Part shown: piece by piece, positions 37,721-47,172 of the stretch
Position numbering within the stretch: the first letter of the stretch is position 1
Layout: the number at the start of each line of letters is the position of its first letter
Origin: CADEDV01 sp964596345
Lineage (GTDB): Bacteria > Bacteroidota > Bacteroidia > Chitinophagales > Chitinophagaceae
Reading direction: 5' to 3'
Length of the DNA: 64,000 nt
Assembly: GCA_964596345.1 (NCBI GenBank)
Contig: CAZQSZ010000002.1
Location: forward strand, 1-64,000
Translations under genes and position numbers: made by a program
Notes under the pieces: generated by a model
The model's input: the letters and a program-made list of their open reading frames with translations, nothing else
What the model was told of the DNA's origin: nothing
Database searches by the model: none

Positions 37721-38452
37721 ATGCGATCATTGAAAACGAGTTTGAGAATGACAACAGCCATTATGATCATGGCGTTGTCTGTACTCCTGCTTTCCTGCGA
37801 TAAACAACCCGTTGGACCAACAGGACCTGATCCCCTGCCACCACCGGCCCCGGGAACCTATATGCCGTTTAATGAATTCAGGGCTTTACATACCGGCGGT
37901 GGAGATGTAACGGTTCCTGCAGGTACCAAAAAAATCAGGGGAGTGGTGATCTCCAACAGTGCAAATGAGGCAGCAGGGAATTATCGCCTGCAGGATGAAA
38001 GTGGTGCAGGTGTTTATTTTTATTCAGTGGTGGGTTCTCCTATCTATTCTATCGGAAGTGTGTTGGAAATCGATGCGGCTGGTTCCGGTATCCTTACTTT
38101 ATATAATGGCGATCTGGAATTAAAAAGTGTGCCACAAGCCAAAGTGGTCCCTGTAGCCGGTACGATCACTGTTACTCCCCGTGTGGCCACCGTGGCTGAT
38201 ATCATCACTAATAAAAATGCCTGGGCCTCTTCGTTGGTAAAGATCAATAATGTTACTTCGATCACACAGGCATCTTCCAACCCTACCGGTGTGACGTATA
38301 CTATTACGGATGCCACCGGCAGCTTGTCCATGTTTGTTCGGGTGGTATCTGGTATCACGGTAAATCTCTCCGGAACTTCTGTTACCGGTTATGTATCCAT
38401 ATTTAATTCAACAACTCAGGTAGGTATCCGTACCGCTGCTGATATACAGTAA
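37721..38452 (+). CDS. DUF5689 lipoprotein (first of two)
   Basis: 243 aa from the ATG at 37721. The frame extends further upstream into the receptor gene, but that start lacks a signal peptide. The signal ends in a lipobox (VLLLSC). Proline-rich sequence follows (PVGPTGPDPLPPP), then two OB-fold-like beta segments matching DUF5689 (KIRGVVISNSANE, NYRLQDESGAGVYFY, SVLEIDAAGSG). OB-like folds commonly bind nucleic acids or sugars. It lies 31 bases after the receptor and is probably surface-exposed beside it. Confidence 0.82.
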   Translation: MRSLKTSLRMTTAIMIMALSVLLLSCDKQPVGPTGPDPLPPPAPGTYMPFNEFRALHTGGGDVTVPAGTKKIRGVVISNSANEAAGNYRLQDESGAGVYFYSVVGSPIYSIGSVLEIDAAGSGILTLYNGDLELKSVPQAKVVPVAGTITVTPRVATVADIITNKNAWASSLVKINNVTSITQASSNPTGVTYTITDATGSLSMFVRVVSGITVNLSGTSVTGYVSIFNSTTQVGIRTAADIQ

Positions 38453-38470
38453 TTATTAAAAAAGCTATTT

Positions 38471-39982
38471 ATGATAATGAATAAATATAAAACATGGATC
38501 AGCCCTTTACTGCTACTGGTTGTTGCCGGTTTGCTGGTTGTTTCCTGCCAGAAAAAATTTGAAGAGCCCCCTGTCATTGGCGACCCGGGTGTGGTGGCGA
38601 ATACCACGATAAAAGATATTAAAGCCCGGTATACCGGCGGTGCTCCTGTTGAGATTACCGATGATGTGATACTGGAAGGAATTGTTTCCTGTGACGACCG
38701 CAGTGGTAACTACTATCAGCAGATCGCTATCCAGGATGCCACCGGCGGTGTCTTATTAAGAATGGCCGGTAGTAATCACTATAATAATTTTCCGGTGGGG
38801 CGCCAGGTATTTGTAAAATGTAAAGGGCTATATCTCGGACAGTACAACGGCACTTTACAATTTGGTGGTGGTATTGATGCCGCTTTTGCCAGCCAGGGCG
38901 GCGTGACACTGATCGCCAATAACCTGCAGGACCAGCACCTCATTAAAGGGGCCCTTAATCAGCCACTGGTGCCGCAGGTTGTTACGGTATCGCAACTAAC
39001 AACAAGTTTGCAGGATAAATATGTAAGCACCCTGGTGAAGCTCGAAGGATTCCAGTTTTCGTCAAATGATCTGTCAAAGAATTATGCAGATGATGACCAG
39101 TCCGGGAACCGTATCATAAGTGCCTGTACCAATCCCACATCTAACCGGATCACTTTACGTACCAGTAACTATTGCAATTTTGCCACACTCCGAGTAGCAC
39201 AGGGTAATGGCGATATCATTGGAGTATATTCCTTTTTTGGTTCCACCAAGCAGTTTACGATCCGTGATACTACTGATGTACGGTTTTATAACCCACGCTG
39301 TCCTACTGCGGCAGGTGGCGGCAGTATCAGTTTAACAACATCACCCGTAACGATCGATTTTGATGCATTAGGAACAACCGGTTTACCTGCCGGTGTATAT
39401 GTGAAACAGGATGCCAGCAATTCATTTATTGGTAATGAAGCTACTGTTTATAATAACAATTTTAATTTACCTACTGCCTGGAACCAAACCAGCCTTGGCT
39501 TCAAAAATTTTGCCTCTGCAACAGGTTTAACTTCTGCTGCTACCAGCACAGTACAAAATGCAGCAACGAACAGGGCACTCGGTGCAAGACAAACAGGAAC
39601 GGCTACAGCCGGGGGTGATCCGGGTTATGCTTTTGCTTTCCAACTGGCGAATACAACCGGGAAGAGCAATTTGAAATTTGAGTTTTTGTTACAGTCATTG
39701 GATGCAACTGGTACTGTTGGACGGACAACCACCTGGAGGGTGGACTATGGTTTTGGGGATGATCCCTCTAATTTCACGACAGTTACAACAATTCCGGCAT
39801 CATTGACCACCACATTTGGCCCGGGTTCTTTTGCCAGCACACCTGTAACAGTAAACTTCGGTAACACACTGGATAATATTAACCAGAAAGTATGGATACG
39901 GATAGTGACTTTTACAAATACCTGCTGTAGTGGCAACAGACCTTCTACTGCTGTTGATGATGTGAAATTTTCGTGGAATTAA
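38471..39982 (+). CDS. DUF5689 lipoprotein with C-terminal jelly-roll domain (second of two)
   Basis: 503 aa. The signal ends in a lipobox (LLVVSCQKK). The DUF5689 region at about 45-275 has paired OB-like segments (LEGIVSCDDRSGNYYQQIAIQD, broken near residue 80, and VKCKGLYLGQYNGTLQ). Residues from about 290 form a beta-sandwich like the choice-of-anchor domains (SPVTIDFDALGTTGLPAG and DDVKFSWN at the end). It is the third gene of the receptor operon, 18 bases after the first DUF5689 gene, and is followed by a strong terminator. Confidence 0.82.
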   Translation: MIMNKYKTWISPLLLLVVAGLLVVSCQKKFEEPPVIGDPGVVANTTIKDIKARYTGGAPVEITDDVILEGIVSCDDRSGNYYQQIAIQDATGGVLLRMAGSNHYNNFPVGRQVFVKCKGLYLGQYNGTLQFGGGIDAAFASQGGVTLIANNLQDQHLIKGALNQPLVPQVVTVSQLTTSLQDKYVSTLVKLEGFQFSSNDLSKNYADDDQSGNRIISACTNPTSNRITLRTSNYCNFATLRVAQGNGDIIGVYSFFGSTKQFTIRDTTDVRFYNPRCPTAAGGGSISLTTSPVTIDFDALGTTGLPAGVYVKQDASNSFIGNEATVYNNNFNLPTAWNQTSLGFKNFASATGLTSAATSTVQNAATNRALGARQTGTATAGGDPGYAFAFQLANTTGKSNLKFEFLLQSLDATGTVGRTTTWRVDYGFGDDPSNFTTVTTIPASLTTTFGPGSFASTPVTVNFGNTLDNINQKVWIRIVTFTNTCCSGNRPSTAVDDVKFSWN

Positions 39983-39990
39983 AAAATTGT

Positions 39991-40027
39991 AGTTCAGTTA
40001 TGTGGTAAAACATAACTGAACTTTTTT
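39991..40027 (+). terminator. Terminator of the TonB receptor-DUF5689 operon
   Basis: AGTTCAGTTATG and CATAACTGAACT form a perfect 12-bp stem around an 8-base loop, with six T after it. Confidence 0.92.
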
Positions 40028-40049
40028 CTGGTAAAGAAAAACAACCGTT

Positions 40050-43000
40050 ATGAAAAAATTATTTACCCTTTTGTTTGTATTGATTTCTTTGCTTTCCTTT
40101 TCTCAGTCAACCACTGTTGTTATAAGTCAGGTGTATGGTGGAGGTGGAGGGTCAACTGGTACTTACTTGAATGATTATGTAGAGTTGCATAATGTTAGCA
40201 GTACAGCTCAGTCTTTGAATGGTATGTCTCTTCAATATGGTTCTGCAACTGGTCAGTTTGGTTCAGCGGCCACTAACATTTTTGCACTTCCAAACGTGTC
40301 CATTCCTGCTGGAGGATATTTTTTAGTACAACTTAGCGCACCAGGTAGTGCCGGAGCTCCATTACCTGTTACTCCAGATGCAGCAACAACCAATCTAACA
40401 ATGAGTGGCGTATCTGGTAAAGTAGTATTAGCGAATCAAACTACTGCGCTTGGATGCGGAGCAACTGCTACCCCTTGTACTCTTCCTTCTGCAGCAATTA
40501 TTGATTTGGTAGCCTGGGGAACTTCGAATAATGCCGAGGGAGGTGTGTCAGTAAATAATGGCGTTGCAATTACTTCTACTCAGGGGGCAGTCAGAAAAAC
40601 AAATGGATGTACTGAGACTGATAATAATAACGCAGATTTCGATGTTATAACAGCGCCTGTTCCCCGGAATAGTGCCTCAACAGTTTTGATTTGTGGGGCG
40701 ACAGCACCTTCATTATCCATCTCCTCTCCATTACCAGCCTTTGGTAACATTTGTGTCAATACCACCGCAGGTCCGAATTCATTTACCATTACCGGTTCTA
40801 ATCTTTTATCCACCAATATTGTGGTAAGTGCATTGCCTGGTTATACTTATTCTACAACAGCGGGGGGTACCTATACAACAAGTTTAAGTATCCCGCAAGG
40901 CGGCGGTTCTTTTTCACAGCAGGTATTTGTGCAATTTACACCCACGGCTGTCCAGTCATACAATGGAAATATAGCAGTAGGTGGTGGCGGTGCTTCCTCT
41001 GTTGATGTGGCGGCATCGGGTGCCGGAGTGAGCAGTTCTGTAGCAACAGTTACATCCGGTGCAGCGAGTGCCATCACGCAAACTTCTGCCACCGTAGCCG
41101 GTTCTATTACGGCAACAGGTTGTTCAGCTATTACAGCTTACGGTATTGAATACAGTACGACTGCCGGTTTTGCGAATGGAACAGGTACTCCTGTTGCCTC
41201 CACCAACCTGAGTGGCACTAATTTTTCTTCCGCACTTTCCGGTTTGACCTTAGCAACTACTTATTATTATCATGCCTATGCCAGCAATGGTACAGGTACA
41301 GCCTATGGCGCTGAACAGTCTTTTACTACTTCTTCATCAACCCCAACTGCCGGTGTGGTGATCAGCCAGGTGTATGGCGGTGGTGGTAACACTGCCGCTA
41401 CTTATAACCAGGATTTTGTTGAATTATTTAATGCAGGTACAGCTACCGTTGATATCAGCGGGTGGAGTGTGCAATATGCTTCTGCTACAGGACCTGCTGG
41501 TGCTGGTAACTGGGCGGTAACTGCAATTCCGGCTTCCACTACTATAGCGCCTGGTAAATATTATTTGGTGGTGTTGGCTACTGTTGGTGCAAACGGTATA
41601 GCCTTGCCTGCAGCTGATTTAACTAACACGACTGTTAACTTAAGCGGTACTGCCGGTAAAGTAGCATTAGTGAATAACTCAACAGCTTTGAATGGAACTA
41701 CAGCCTGTTCAAATGCAGCTGTTGTGGATGTATTGGGATACGGAACTACAGCTACCTGTTTTGAAATAGCTTTTTTCAATACAACCGGTATTGATAATAC
41801 AAAGTCAATGTTCCGGAAAAATAATGGTTGTTTAGATGATGGAAATAACAGTACTGATTTTGAGATACTGGCGGTTGCACCCAGAAATAGTGCATCAGCA
41901 GCGAATAGTTGCGTTGTTGTGTCTCCATCATTAACTATCTCCTCTCCATTAGCCGCTTTCGGTAATGTATGTATCAATACCATCGCCGGTCCGAATTCAT
42001 TTACTATTACCGGTTCTAATCTTCTGTCCACCGATGTAGTGGTAAGTGCATTAGCTGGGTTTACCTATTCCACAACAGCCGGGGGAACGTATACAACAAT
42101 TTTAAACATTCCGCACGGCGGCGGTGCTTTCTCGCAGCAGGTGTTTGTACAATTTGAGCCCACAGCTGTTCAGTCCTACAATGGGAATATTGCAGTAGCA
42201 GGTGGTGGCGCTGCAGCGGTCAATGCCGCTGCTTCCGGTGCCGGGGTGAATACTGCACCGTCTGTAACTTCAGGCGCTGCCAGTGCCATCACACAAACTA
42301 CTGTCACTGTAGCTGGTAGTATTACGGCAACAGGCTGCTCCGCTATTACTGCTTACGGTATTGAATACAGCACTACAGCAGGCTTCGCCAACGGATCCGG
42401 TACTCCTGTTGCTTCTACCAACCTGGCGGCTGGTAACTTTAGTTCCGATCTCTCCGGATTATTAAATGGCACTACTTATTATTACCATGCCTATGCCAGC
42501 AATGCAGGTGGTACATCATATGGCGCAGAACAATCATTTACTACTGCTACACCCAATCCAACTATCAATACAACAGCCTTGACAGCATTTGGCGATGTAT
42601 GTATCAATACCACAGCAGGCCCGAATTCATTTACCATTTCAGGCTCTAACCTTACGGCTGCTGATGTAACAGTAGCTGCGTTGGCTGGTTATACTTATTC
42701 AACAACTGCAGGTGGTACTTATACAACCACACTGACATTAACTCAGCCCGGTGGTACGTACTCCCAGGAAATATTTGTAAGATTTGATCCCACTGCCGTT
42801 CAGTCTTACAATGGAAATATTGTGGTCAATGGCGGAGGTGTTGCTGCTGTGGTGAACGTAGCAGCATCAGGAGCAGGTGTAAATACAACTCCATCTGTAA
42901 CGTCAGGAGCAGCCAGTGCCATCACTCAAACTACAGCTACAGTGGCTGGTAGTATTACAGCAACAGGCTGTTCGGCTGTCACCGCCTATGGCATTGAGTA

Positions 43001-44075
43001 CAGCACAACGAATAACTTCCCGAACGGTACCGGAACACCTGTTGCTTCCACCAACCTGGCAGGAGGTAACTTCTCTTCTGCATTAAGCGGGTTGACTGCT
43101 AATACTGTTTATTATTATAAGGCCTATGCTACGAATGCAGGGGGAACAACGTATGGTGCACAGCAAACATTTACAACGGCTGCTCCGCCACCACCGGCCA
43201 TTACAGTAACAGCACTTAATGGTTTTGGCAGTGTCTGTATCAATACAGAAGCTGGCCCGAATTCATTTGTTATTAATGGAACCAATCTCACTACGGCAAA
43301 TATTGCGGTGGGACCTTTAGCGGGTTATACATTTGCTGAAACAGCAGGCGGCACTTATACCGCTTCATTGAGCATAACTCAAACCGGTGGCACACAAAGC
43401 AAGAACGTGTATGTGAAATTCACACCAACGGCTGTGCAGGCTTATAATGGCAATATTCCTGTAACCGGTGGAGGTGTAACGGCAACAATAAACGTAGCGG
43501 TTACCGGTGCAGGTGTCAATACAGTGCCAGCTGTGACTACAGGAACTGCTTCAGCTATCACGACCAGCAGTGTGGTATTAAACGGTACTGCGGTGGGTAC
43601 TGGTTGTAGTCCGCTTACGGAACTTGGGTTTGAGTATAGTGGTATTAATGGCTTTGCAGATGGCACAGGAACAAAGGTCCTTTCAACAGTAGCCTTCAGC
43701 ACACAGGTGACAGGTCTTGTGCAGGGAGCTACTTATTATTATAAAGCGTATGCCAAAAATGCCGGTGGCACAGGATATGGTGCACAGCAATCATTTACGC
43801 TGACATCCATTCCTAACGAGTTCAGGATTTTCCCCGTGCCTGCACAGGCCGGTGCCGAGCTGAAGTTCAGCATCAACAACCTGAAACCCGGTTACTATGC
43901 TTTGTTATTCCTGGATGCTGAAGGTAAACTGGTTTACCAGAAGAATATAAACCTGCAGGCTACATTCATTAACCAGTCAATTACATTACCGTCAACGATA
44001 GCAAAAGGTATCTACAGGGTGCAATTAGTCAATACGGATGATATCATTGCTACAAAGACCATATTGATTCTTTAA
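40050..44075 (+). CDS. Lamin-tail/repeat surface protein with type IX sorting domain
   Basis: 1341 aa with a signal peptide (MKKLFTLLFVLISLLSFSQ). Two lamin-tail domains begin VVISQVYGGGG (about 23-210 and 433-620). Four copies of a module of about 200 residues start at the conserved FGxxCxNTxAGPNSF motif, whose first residues are 231, 637, 847 and 1059. Each copy ends in a fibronectin-like half (SAITQT, TATGCSAITAYGIEY, TYYYHAYASN). The order is LTD, repeat 1, LTD, repeats 2-4. A type A sorting domain closes the protein (about 1255-1341; FRIFPVPAQAG to the end). It is therefore probably secreted by type IX and anchored outside. Bacterial lamin-tail domains often accompany extracellular nucleases. 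Confidence 0.87.
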   Translation: MKKLFTLLFVLISLLSFSQSTTVVISQVYGGGGGSTGTYLNDYVELHNVSSTAQSLNGMSLQYGSATGQFGSAATNIFALPNVSIPAGGYFLVQLSAPGSAGAPLPVTPDAATTNLTMSGVSGKVVLANQTTALGCGATATPCTLPSAAIIDLVAWGTSNNAEGGVSVNNGVAITSTQGAVRKTNGCTETDNNNADFDVITAPVPRNSASTVLICGATAPSLSISSPLPAFGNICVNTTAGPNSFTITGSNLLSTNIVVSALPGYTYSTTAGGTYTTSLSIPQGGGSFSQQVFVQFTPTAVQSYNGNIAVGGGGASSVDVAASGAGVSSSVATVTSGAASAITQTSATVAGSITATGCSAITAYGIEYSTTAGFANGTGTPVASTNLSGTNFSSALSGLTLATTYYYHAYASNGTGTAYGAEQSFTTSSSTPTAGVVISQVYGGGGNTAATYNQDFVELFNAGTATVDISGWSVQYASATGPAGAGNWAVTAIPASTTIAPGKYYLVVLATVGANGIALPAADLTNTTVNLSGTAGKVALVNNSTALNGTTACSNAAVVDVLGYGTTATCFEIAFFNTTGIDNTKSMFRKNNGCLDDGNNSTDFEILAVAPRNSASAANSCVVVSPSLTISSPLAAFGNVCINTIAGPNSFTITGSNLLSTDVVVSALAGFTYSTTAGGTYTTILNIPHGGGAFSQQVFVQFEPTAVQSYNGNIAVAGGGAAAVNAAASGAGVNTAPSVTSGAASAITQTTVTVAGSITATGCSAITAYGIEYSTTAGFANGSGTPVASTNLAAGNFSSDLSGLLNGTTYYYHAYASNAGGTSYGAEQSFTTATPNPTINTTALTAFGDVCINTTAGPNSFTISGSNLTAADVTVAALAGYTYSTTAGGTYTTTLTLTQPGGTYSQEIFVRFDPTAVQSYNGNIVVNGGGVAAVVNVAASGAGVNTTPSVTSGAASAITQTTATVAGSITATGCSAVTAYGIEYSTTNNFPNGTGTPVASTNLAGGNFSSALSGLTANTVYYYKAYATNAGGTTYGAQQTFTTAAPPPPAITVTALNGFGSVCINTEAGPNSFVINGTNLTTANIAVGPLAGYTFAETAGGTYTASLSITQTGGTQSKNVYVKFTPTAVQAYNGNIPVTGGGVTATINVAVTGAGVNTVPAVTTGTASAITTSSVVLNGTAVGTGCSPLTELGFEYSGINGFADGTGTKVLSTVAFSTQVTGLVQGATYYYKAYAKNAGGTGYGAQQSFTLTSIPNEFRIFPVPAQAGAELKFSINNLKPGYYALLFLDAEGKLVYQKNINLQATFINQSITLPSTIAKGIYRVQLVNTDDIIATKTILIL

Positions 44076-44096
44076 CAACAAGCCTGTTGTAATAAC

Positions 44097-44130
44097 AAAA
44101 AGCCATCCATTAATAATGGATGGCTTTTTT
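44097..44130. terminator. Bidirectional terminator between lamin-tail and EEP genes
   Basis: AGCCATCCATT and AATGGATGGCT form a perfect 11-bp stem around a 3-base loop. An A run lies on one side and a T run on the other, so it can stop both convergent transcripts. Confidence 0.92.
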
Positions 44131-44145
44131 AGTGGGGTGAACTAT

Positions 44146-45378
44146 TTATAAATGGGTCAGTTTGATCACTGATCTGAATTGTTTTGTTTGCAGTTGCAGG
44201 AAATAAATTCCTTTGGGGAGAGATGGATTTTGTAAACGTATGGTTGATCCTGCATTGATCAGGCCATAATGCATTGAACTGATGATTTGTCCCTGCATAT
44301 TTAAAAGGTTCAGCCGAACATTAGTCAGTGTCTTTGTGGCTTTCATATTTATTTCTCCAGCAAATGGATTGGGGAAAGCAACGATACCCAGTTCGGCAGC
44401 CGGGATGTTTGGAACAGCCGTGATCAGGCCCGACAGATCATATTTGGAAAAAACAGGGTAGTGGTCGGAAGTGTTCTGTGTCGTAATATAATCGGGTACA
44501 ACATTGGTTACATCTGTTCTGATCTGTGCCGAACCGGGCACATAATAAGGCACCAGTTCATTGGATATAATATGGTTGTCCACCACATTCGGAAAATTGA
44601 GCATACTTGTTTGCCCGGCAACAGCAAGCGGTAAAGTGATCGACTTATAGTGATCTGCATCCGTGCTGTCAACAACAATAGGCTGGTAAGAGGTTTCAGG
44701 TCCTGCACCGCTGGAAATGGTTTGATTCAGGGCATCGTTATAATCACCAATGATCATATTGAGGGCAGAAGGATAATAAACATCCAGGCTGTCTTTTAAT
44801 TCCTGGGCACCACCACGACGACGGTCGTAATCACTTACGGTACTTCCCGCTTTTCCATGGATCACGATGAAATTGATATTCTTGCTGACACTGTTGATAG
44901 TGACCGTAGCGGACAGCATATATGGAAAACGTCCGGAAGCCCAGTTCACATAGGCTGCACCGCTTGAGTTGGTTCGCAAGAGACCTTTTAAACTTACATT
45001 GGAAAAAATGGATTTACGGTATATAAAAGCCAGCTTTTGCCCTGTGAGCCAGCTGTTACCGGTGCCGGTGGTATTGTTGCTGCAATACGGAGAGATAGAA
45101 TAACCAAACTCTGTATTTCCTAATGAATCAACCAGCCGCCTGATACGCATGGAATCCACGACTTCAACAAGGCCATACAGGTCTGCATTCAGGTAGCGCA
45201 TGATCGTTTTAGCATTCGCTTCCTGCAGGTCGTTGTTGGCAGGCCCGTTGTTTACATCGCCAAACCATTCTATATTCCAGCTGACAACATCTAATGTGGA
45301 AGCACTGCTTTGCGCAGCTGTGGTCACCGGGTTGATAACAGGCAGTAAAAACAGGAAGAGTAAAATTCTTTTCATCAA
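44146..45378 (-). CDS. Secreted EEP nuclease/phosphatase with type IX sorting domain
   Basis: 410 aa. The signal peptide ends around TTAAQ. The EEP fold spans about 28-325: SWNIEWFGD (Asn, Glu), VIHGKAG (catalytic His), IIGDYNDAL (Asp, Asn) and SDHYPVF (Asp-His). The last 75 residues are a type A sorting domain (VAFPNPFAGEINM, LPKGIYFLQLQT). Type IX export would place the enzyme on the surface or in the medium. It is convergent with the lamin-tail protein, and a second EEP gene lies at the other end of the locus. The substrate is unproven; DNA is most likely from the family and context. Confidence 0.9.
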   Translation of the reverse strand: MMKRILLFLFLLPVINPVTTAAQSSASTLDVVSWNIEWFGDVNNGPANNDLQEANAKTIMRYLNADLYGLVEVVDSMRIRRLVDSLGNTEFGYSISPYCSNNTTGTGNSWLTGQKLAFIYRKSIFSNVSLKGLLRTNSSGAAYVNWASGRFPYMLSATVTINSVSKNINFIVIHGKAGSTVSDYDRRRGGAQELKDSLDVYYPSALNMIIGDYNDALNQTISSGAGPETSYQPIVVDSTDADHYKSITLPLAVAGQTSMLNFPNVVDNHIISNELVPYYVPGSAQIRTDVTNVVPDYITTQNTSDHYPVFSKYDLSGLITAVPNIPAAELGIVAFPNPFAGEINMKATKTLTNVRLNLLNMQGQIISSMHYGLINAGSTIRLQNPSLPKGIYFLQLQTKQFRSVIKLTHL

Positions 45379-45433
45379 AATTTTTTCAGCTGATAAAGGT
45401 AGTGCAGAAATTTCTGTAAATAAACGACCGGGT

Positions 45434-47137
45434 TTACTGCGCTGAAAGGCGGAAGTCGATCACCCTGATCTGCAGGCTCTTTTCACCATTCCATTCGTTC
45501 TCATCAATTTTAAAAACAATATCCACCGGTTTTTTCAATTGCAGCAAAGCGAATTTTTCAGCCATACCAAAACCAATACCTGTGATGGTTACATTATCCT
45601 GCCGTACAGAAAAACGGATATGTTGTTCCTTCACAATTTTGGAATAGCCCGTATCCATTACTTTTTCAGCAACAAAAACGGGACGCAGATTTTCGGGTCC
45701 GAAAGGCTCCATTTGTCCGAGTATACTATAGAACGGCCAGGTAATATCTTTTAAGGAGATGGCCGCATCAATAACGATCTCCGGTATCAATAATTCCGGG
45801 TCGATGGTGGAAGAGACCACCTGCTCAAATTTTTCCCGGAATGCATCCACCTGTTCTAATTCCAGTGTCATTCCGGCTGCTGCGAAATGACCTCCGTATC
45901 CCAGCAAATGTTCACGACAGGCATGAATGGCTTCGTATAAATTGAAACCGGGCACACTGCGGGCACTGCCGGCCGCATAATCTCCTGACCGGGTCAGTAC
46001 GATTGTAGGACGGTAATAATGTTCGATCAATCTTGAAGCTACAATACCCACCACTCCTTTATGCCAGTGCTCTTTAAATACCAGTGTTGATTTGCGGGAA
46101 GCCCATGCAGTATTTTCCCTGATGAGTGATAAAGCTTCATCGGTGATATTGCTGTCAGCTTCTTTACGATCGGTATTGTCACTGTGCAGCATTTCTGCAT
46201 AGTGAAGGGCTTCATTCTCCGTTTCTGCTACAAACATCTGCACGGCTTTGCGGGCATCATCCATTCTTCCTGCAGCGTTCACCCTGGGTGCGATCATGAA
46301 AACAAGATTATTGATATGCATCTCTTTGCCAAGGCCGCTGAGCTGCATTAATGCTTTGATGCCTTTGTTGGGATTTTCATTTGCTTTTTTCAATCCATGA
46401 AAAGCCATGATCCTGTTCTCTCCCGTCATCGGAACAATATCAGCAGCGATAGCGGTTGCCAGCAAGTCGAGAAATTCATACACATCATTATCAGAAAGAC
46501 TGAATTGCGGAGCCAGGGCCTGTATCAGTTTAAAACCAACACCACAACCACATAATTCTTTATAGGGATAGGTGCAATCTTTTTGTTTGGGATTGAGTAT
46601 AGCGACTGCATCAGGAACCACTTCGTCCGGCAGGTGGTGATCACAAACAATAAAATCGATGCCCAGTGTTTTGGCATAGGCAATAAGATCAGCTGACTTG
46701 ATACCACAATCGAGTGAAATGATCAGGGAAAAATTATTTTCATTAGCAAAATCAATTCCGGCTTTGCTTACCCCGTATCCTTCCCGGTAACGGTGGGGTA
46801 TATAAAAATCAAGATTGGAATGGATCTTTTTAAGGAACTGGTACATGCAGGCTACAGAAGTAGTGCCATCCACATCATAGTCACCAAAGACAAGAATTTT
46901 TTCGTTGTTGTTAACAGCAGTAATGATTCTTTCCACCGCTTTTGCCATATCCTTCATCAGCCAGGGATCATGGAGGTCTGATAGTTGGGGCCTGAAAAAA
47001 TCTTTAGCTGCATCATAGGTGTCAATGCCCCGTTGCGCCAGGATACCGCAGATAACAGGGCTTACTTTCAGCGCCTGTTGTAAGGCTTCGGTTTTTTCCC
47101 GGTCAATAGTCAGTTGATTCCATCTTTTTACTGTCAT
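45434..47137 (-). CDS. recJ: Single-stranded-DNA-specific exonuclease RecJ
   Basis: 567 aa. The DHH phosphoesterase core has motif I VFGDYDVDG (Asp86, Asp88, Asp90), LDCGIKS and the signature CDHHLP. The DHHA1 domain includes APRVNAAGRMDDA and GYGGHFAAAGMTL, and a C-terminal OB fold follows. RecJ degrades single-stranded DNA 5' to 3' in recombination and mismatch repair. It follows the polyprenyl synthase gene by 35 bases on the same strand and is probably co-transcribed. Confidence 0.96.
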   Translation of the reverse strand: MTVKRWNQLTIDREKTEALQQALKVSPVICGILAQRGIDTYDAAKDFFRPQLSDLHDPWLMKDMAKAVERIITAVNNNEKILVFGDYDVDGTTSVACMYQFLKKIHSNLDFYIPHRYREGYGVSKAGIDFANENNFSLIISLDCGIKSADLIAYAKTLGIDFIVCDHHLPDEVVPDAVAILNPKQKDCTYPYKELCGCGVGFKLIQALAPQFSLSDNDVYEFLDLLATAIAADIVPMTGENRIMAFHGLKKANENPNKGIKALMQLSGLGKEMHINNLVFMIAPRVNAAGRMDDARKAVQMFVAETENEALHYAEMLHSDNTDRKEADSNITDEALSLIRENTAWASRKSTLVFKEHWHKGVVGIVASRLIEHYYRPTIVLTRSGDYAAGSARSVPGFNLYEAIHACREHLLGYGGHFAAAGMTLELEQVDAFREKFEQVVSSTIDPELLIPEIVIDAAISLKDITWPFYSILGQMEPFGPENLRPVFVAEKVMDTGYSKIVKEQHIRFSVRQDNVTITGIGFGMAEKFALLQLKKPVDIVFKIDENEWNGEKSLQIRVIDFRLSAQ

Positions 47138-47172
47138 CTTGCAACACTACTCTTTTTTGAGCTTAACCTTAG

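Noticed and set aside
40050..44075. Horizontal acquisition or phase-variable slippage in the lamin-tail gene
   Set aside because: Repeats are whole-domain duplications in frame, with no homopolymer tract at the start, and no mobile genes or tRNA lie beside the locus. Base use is like its neighbours apart from Thr/Ala/Gly-rich repeats.
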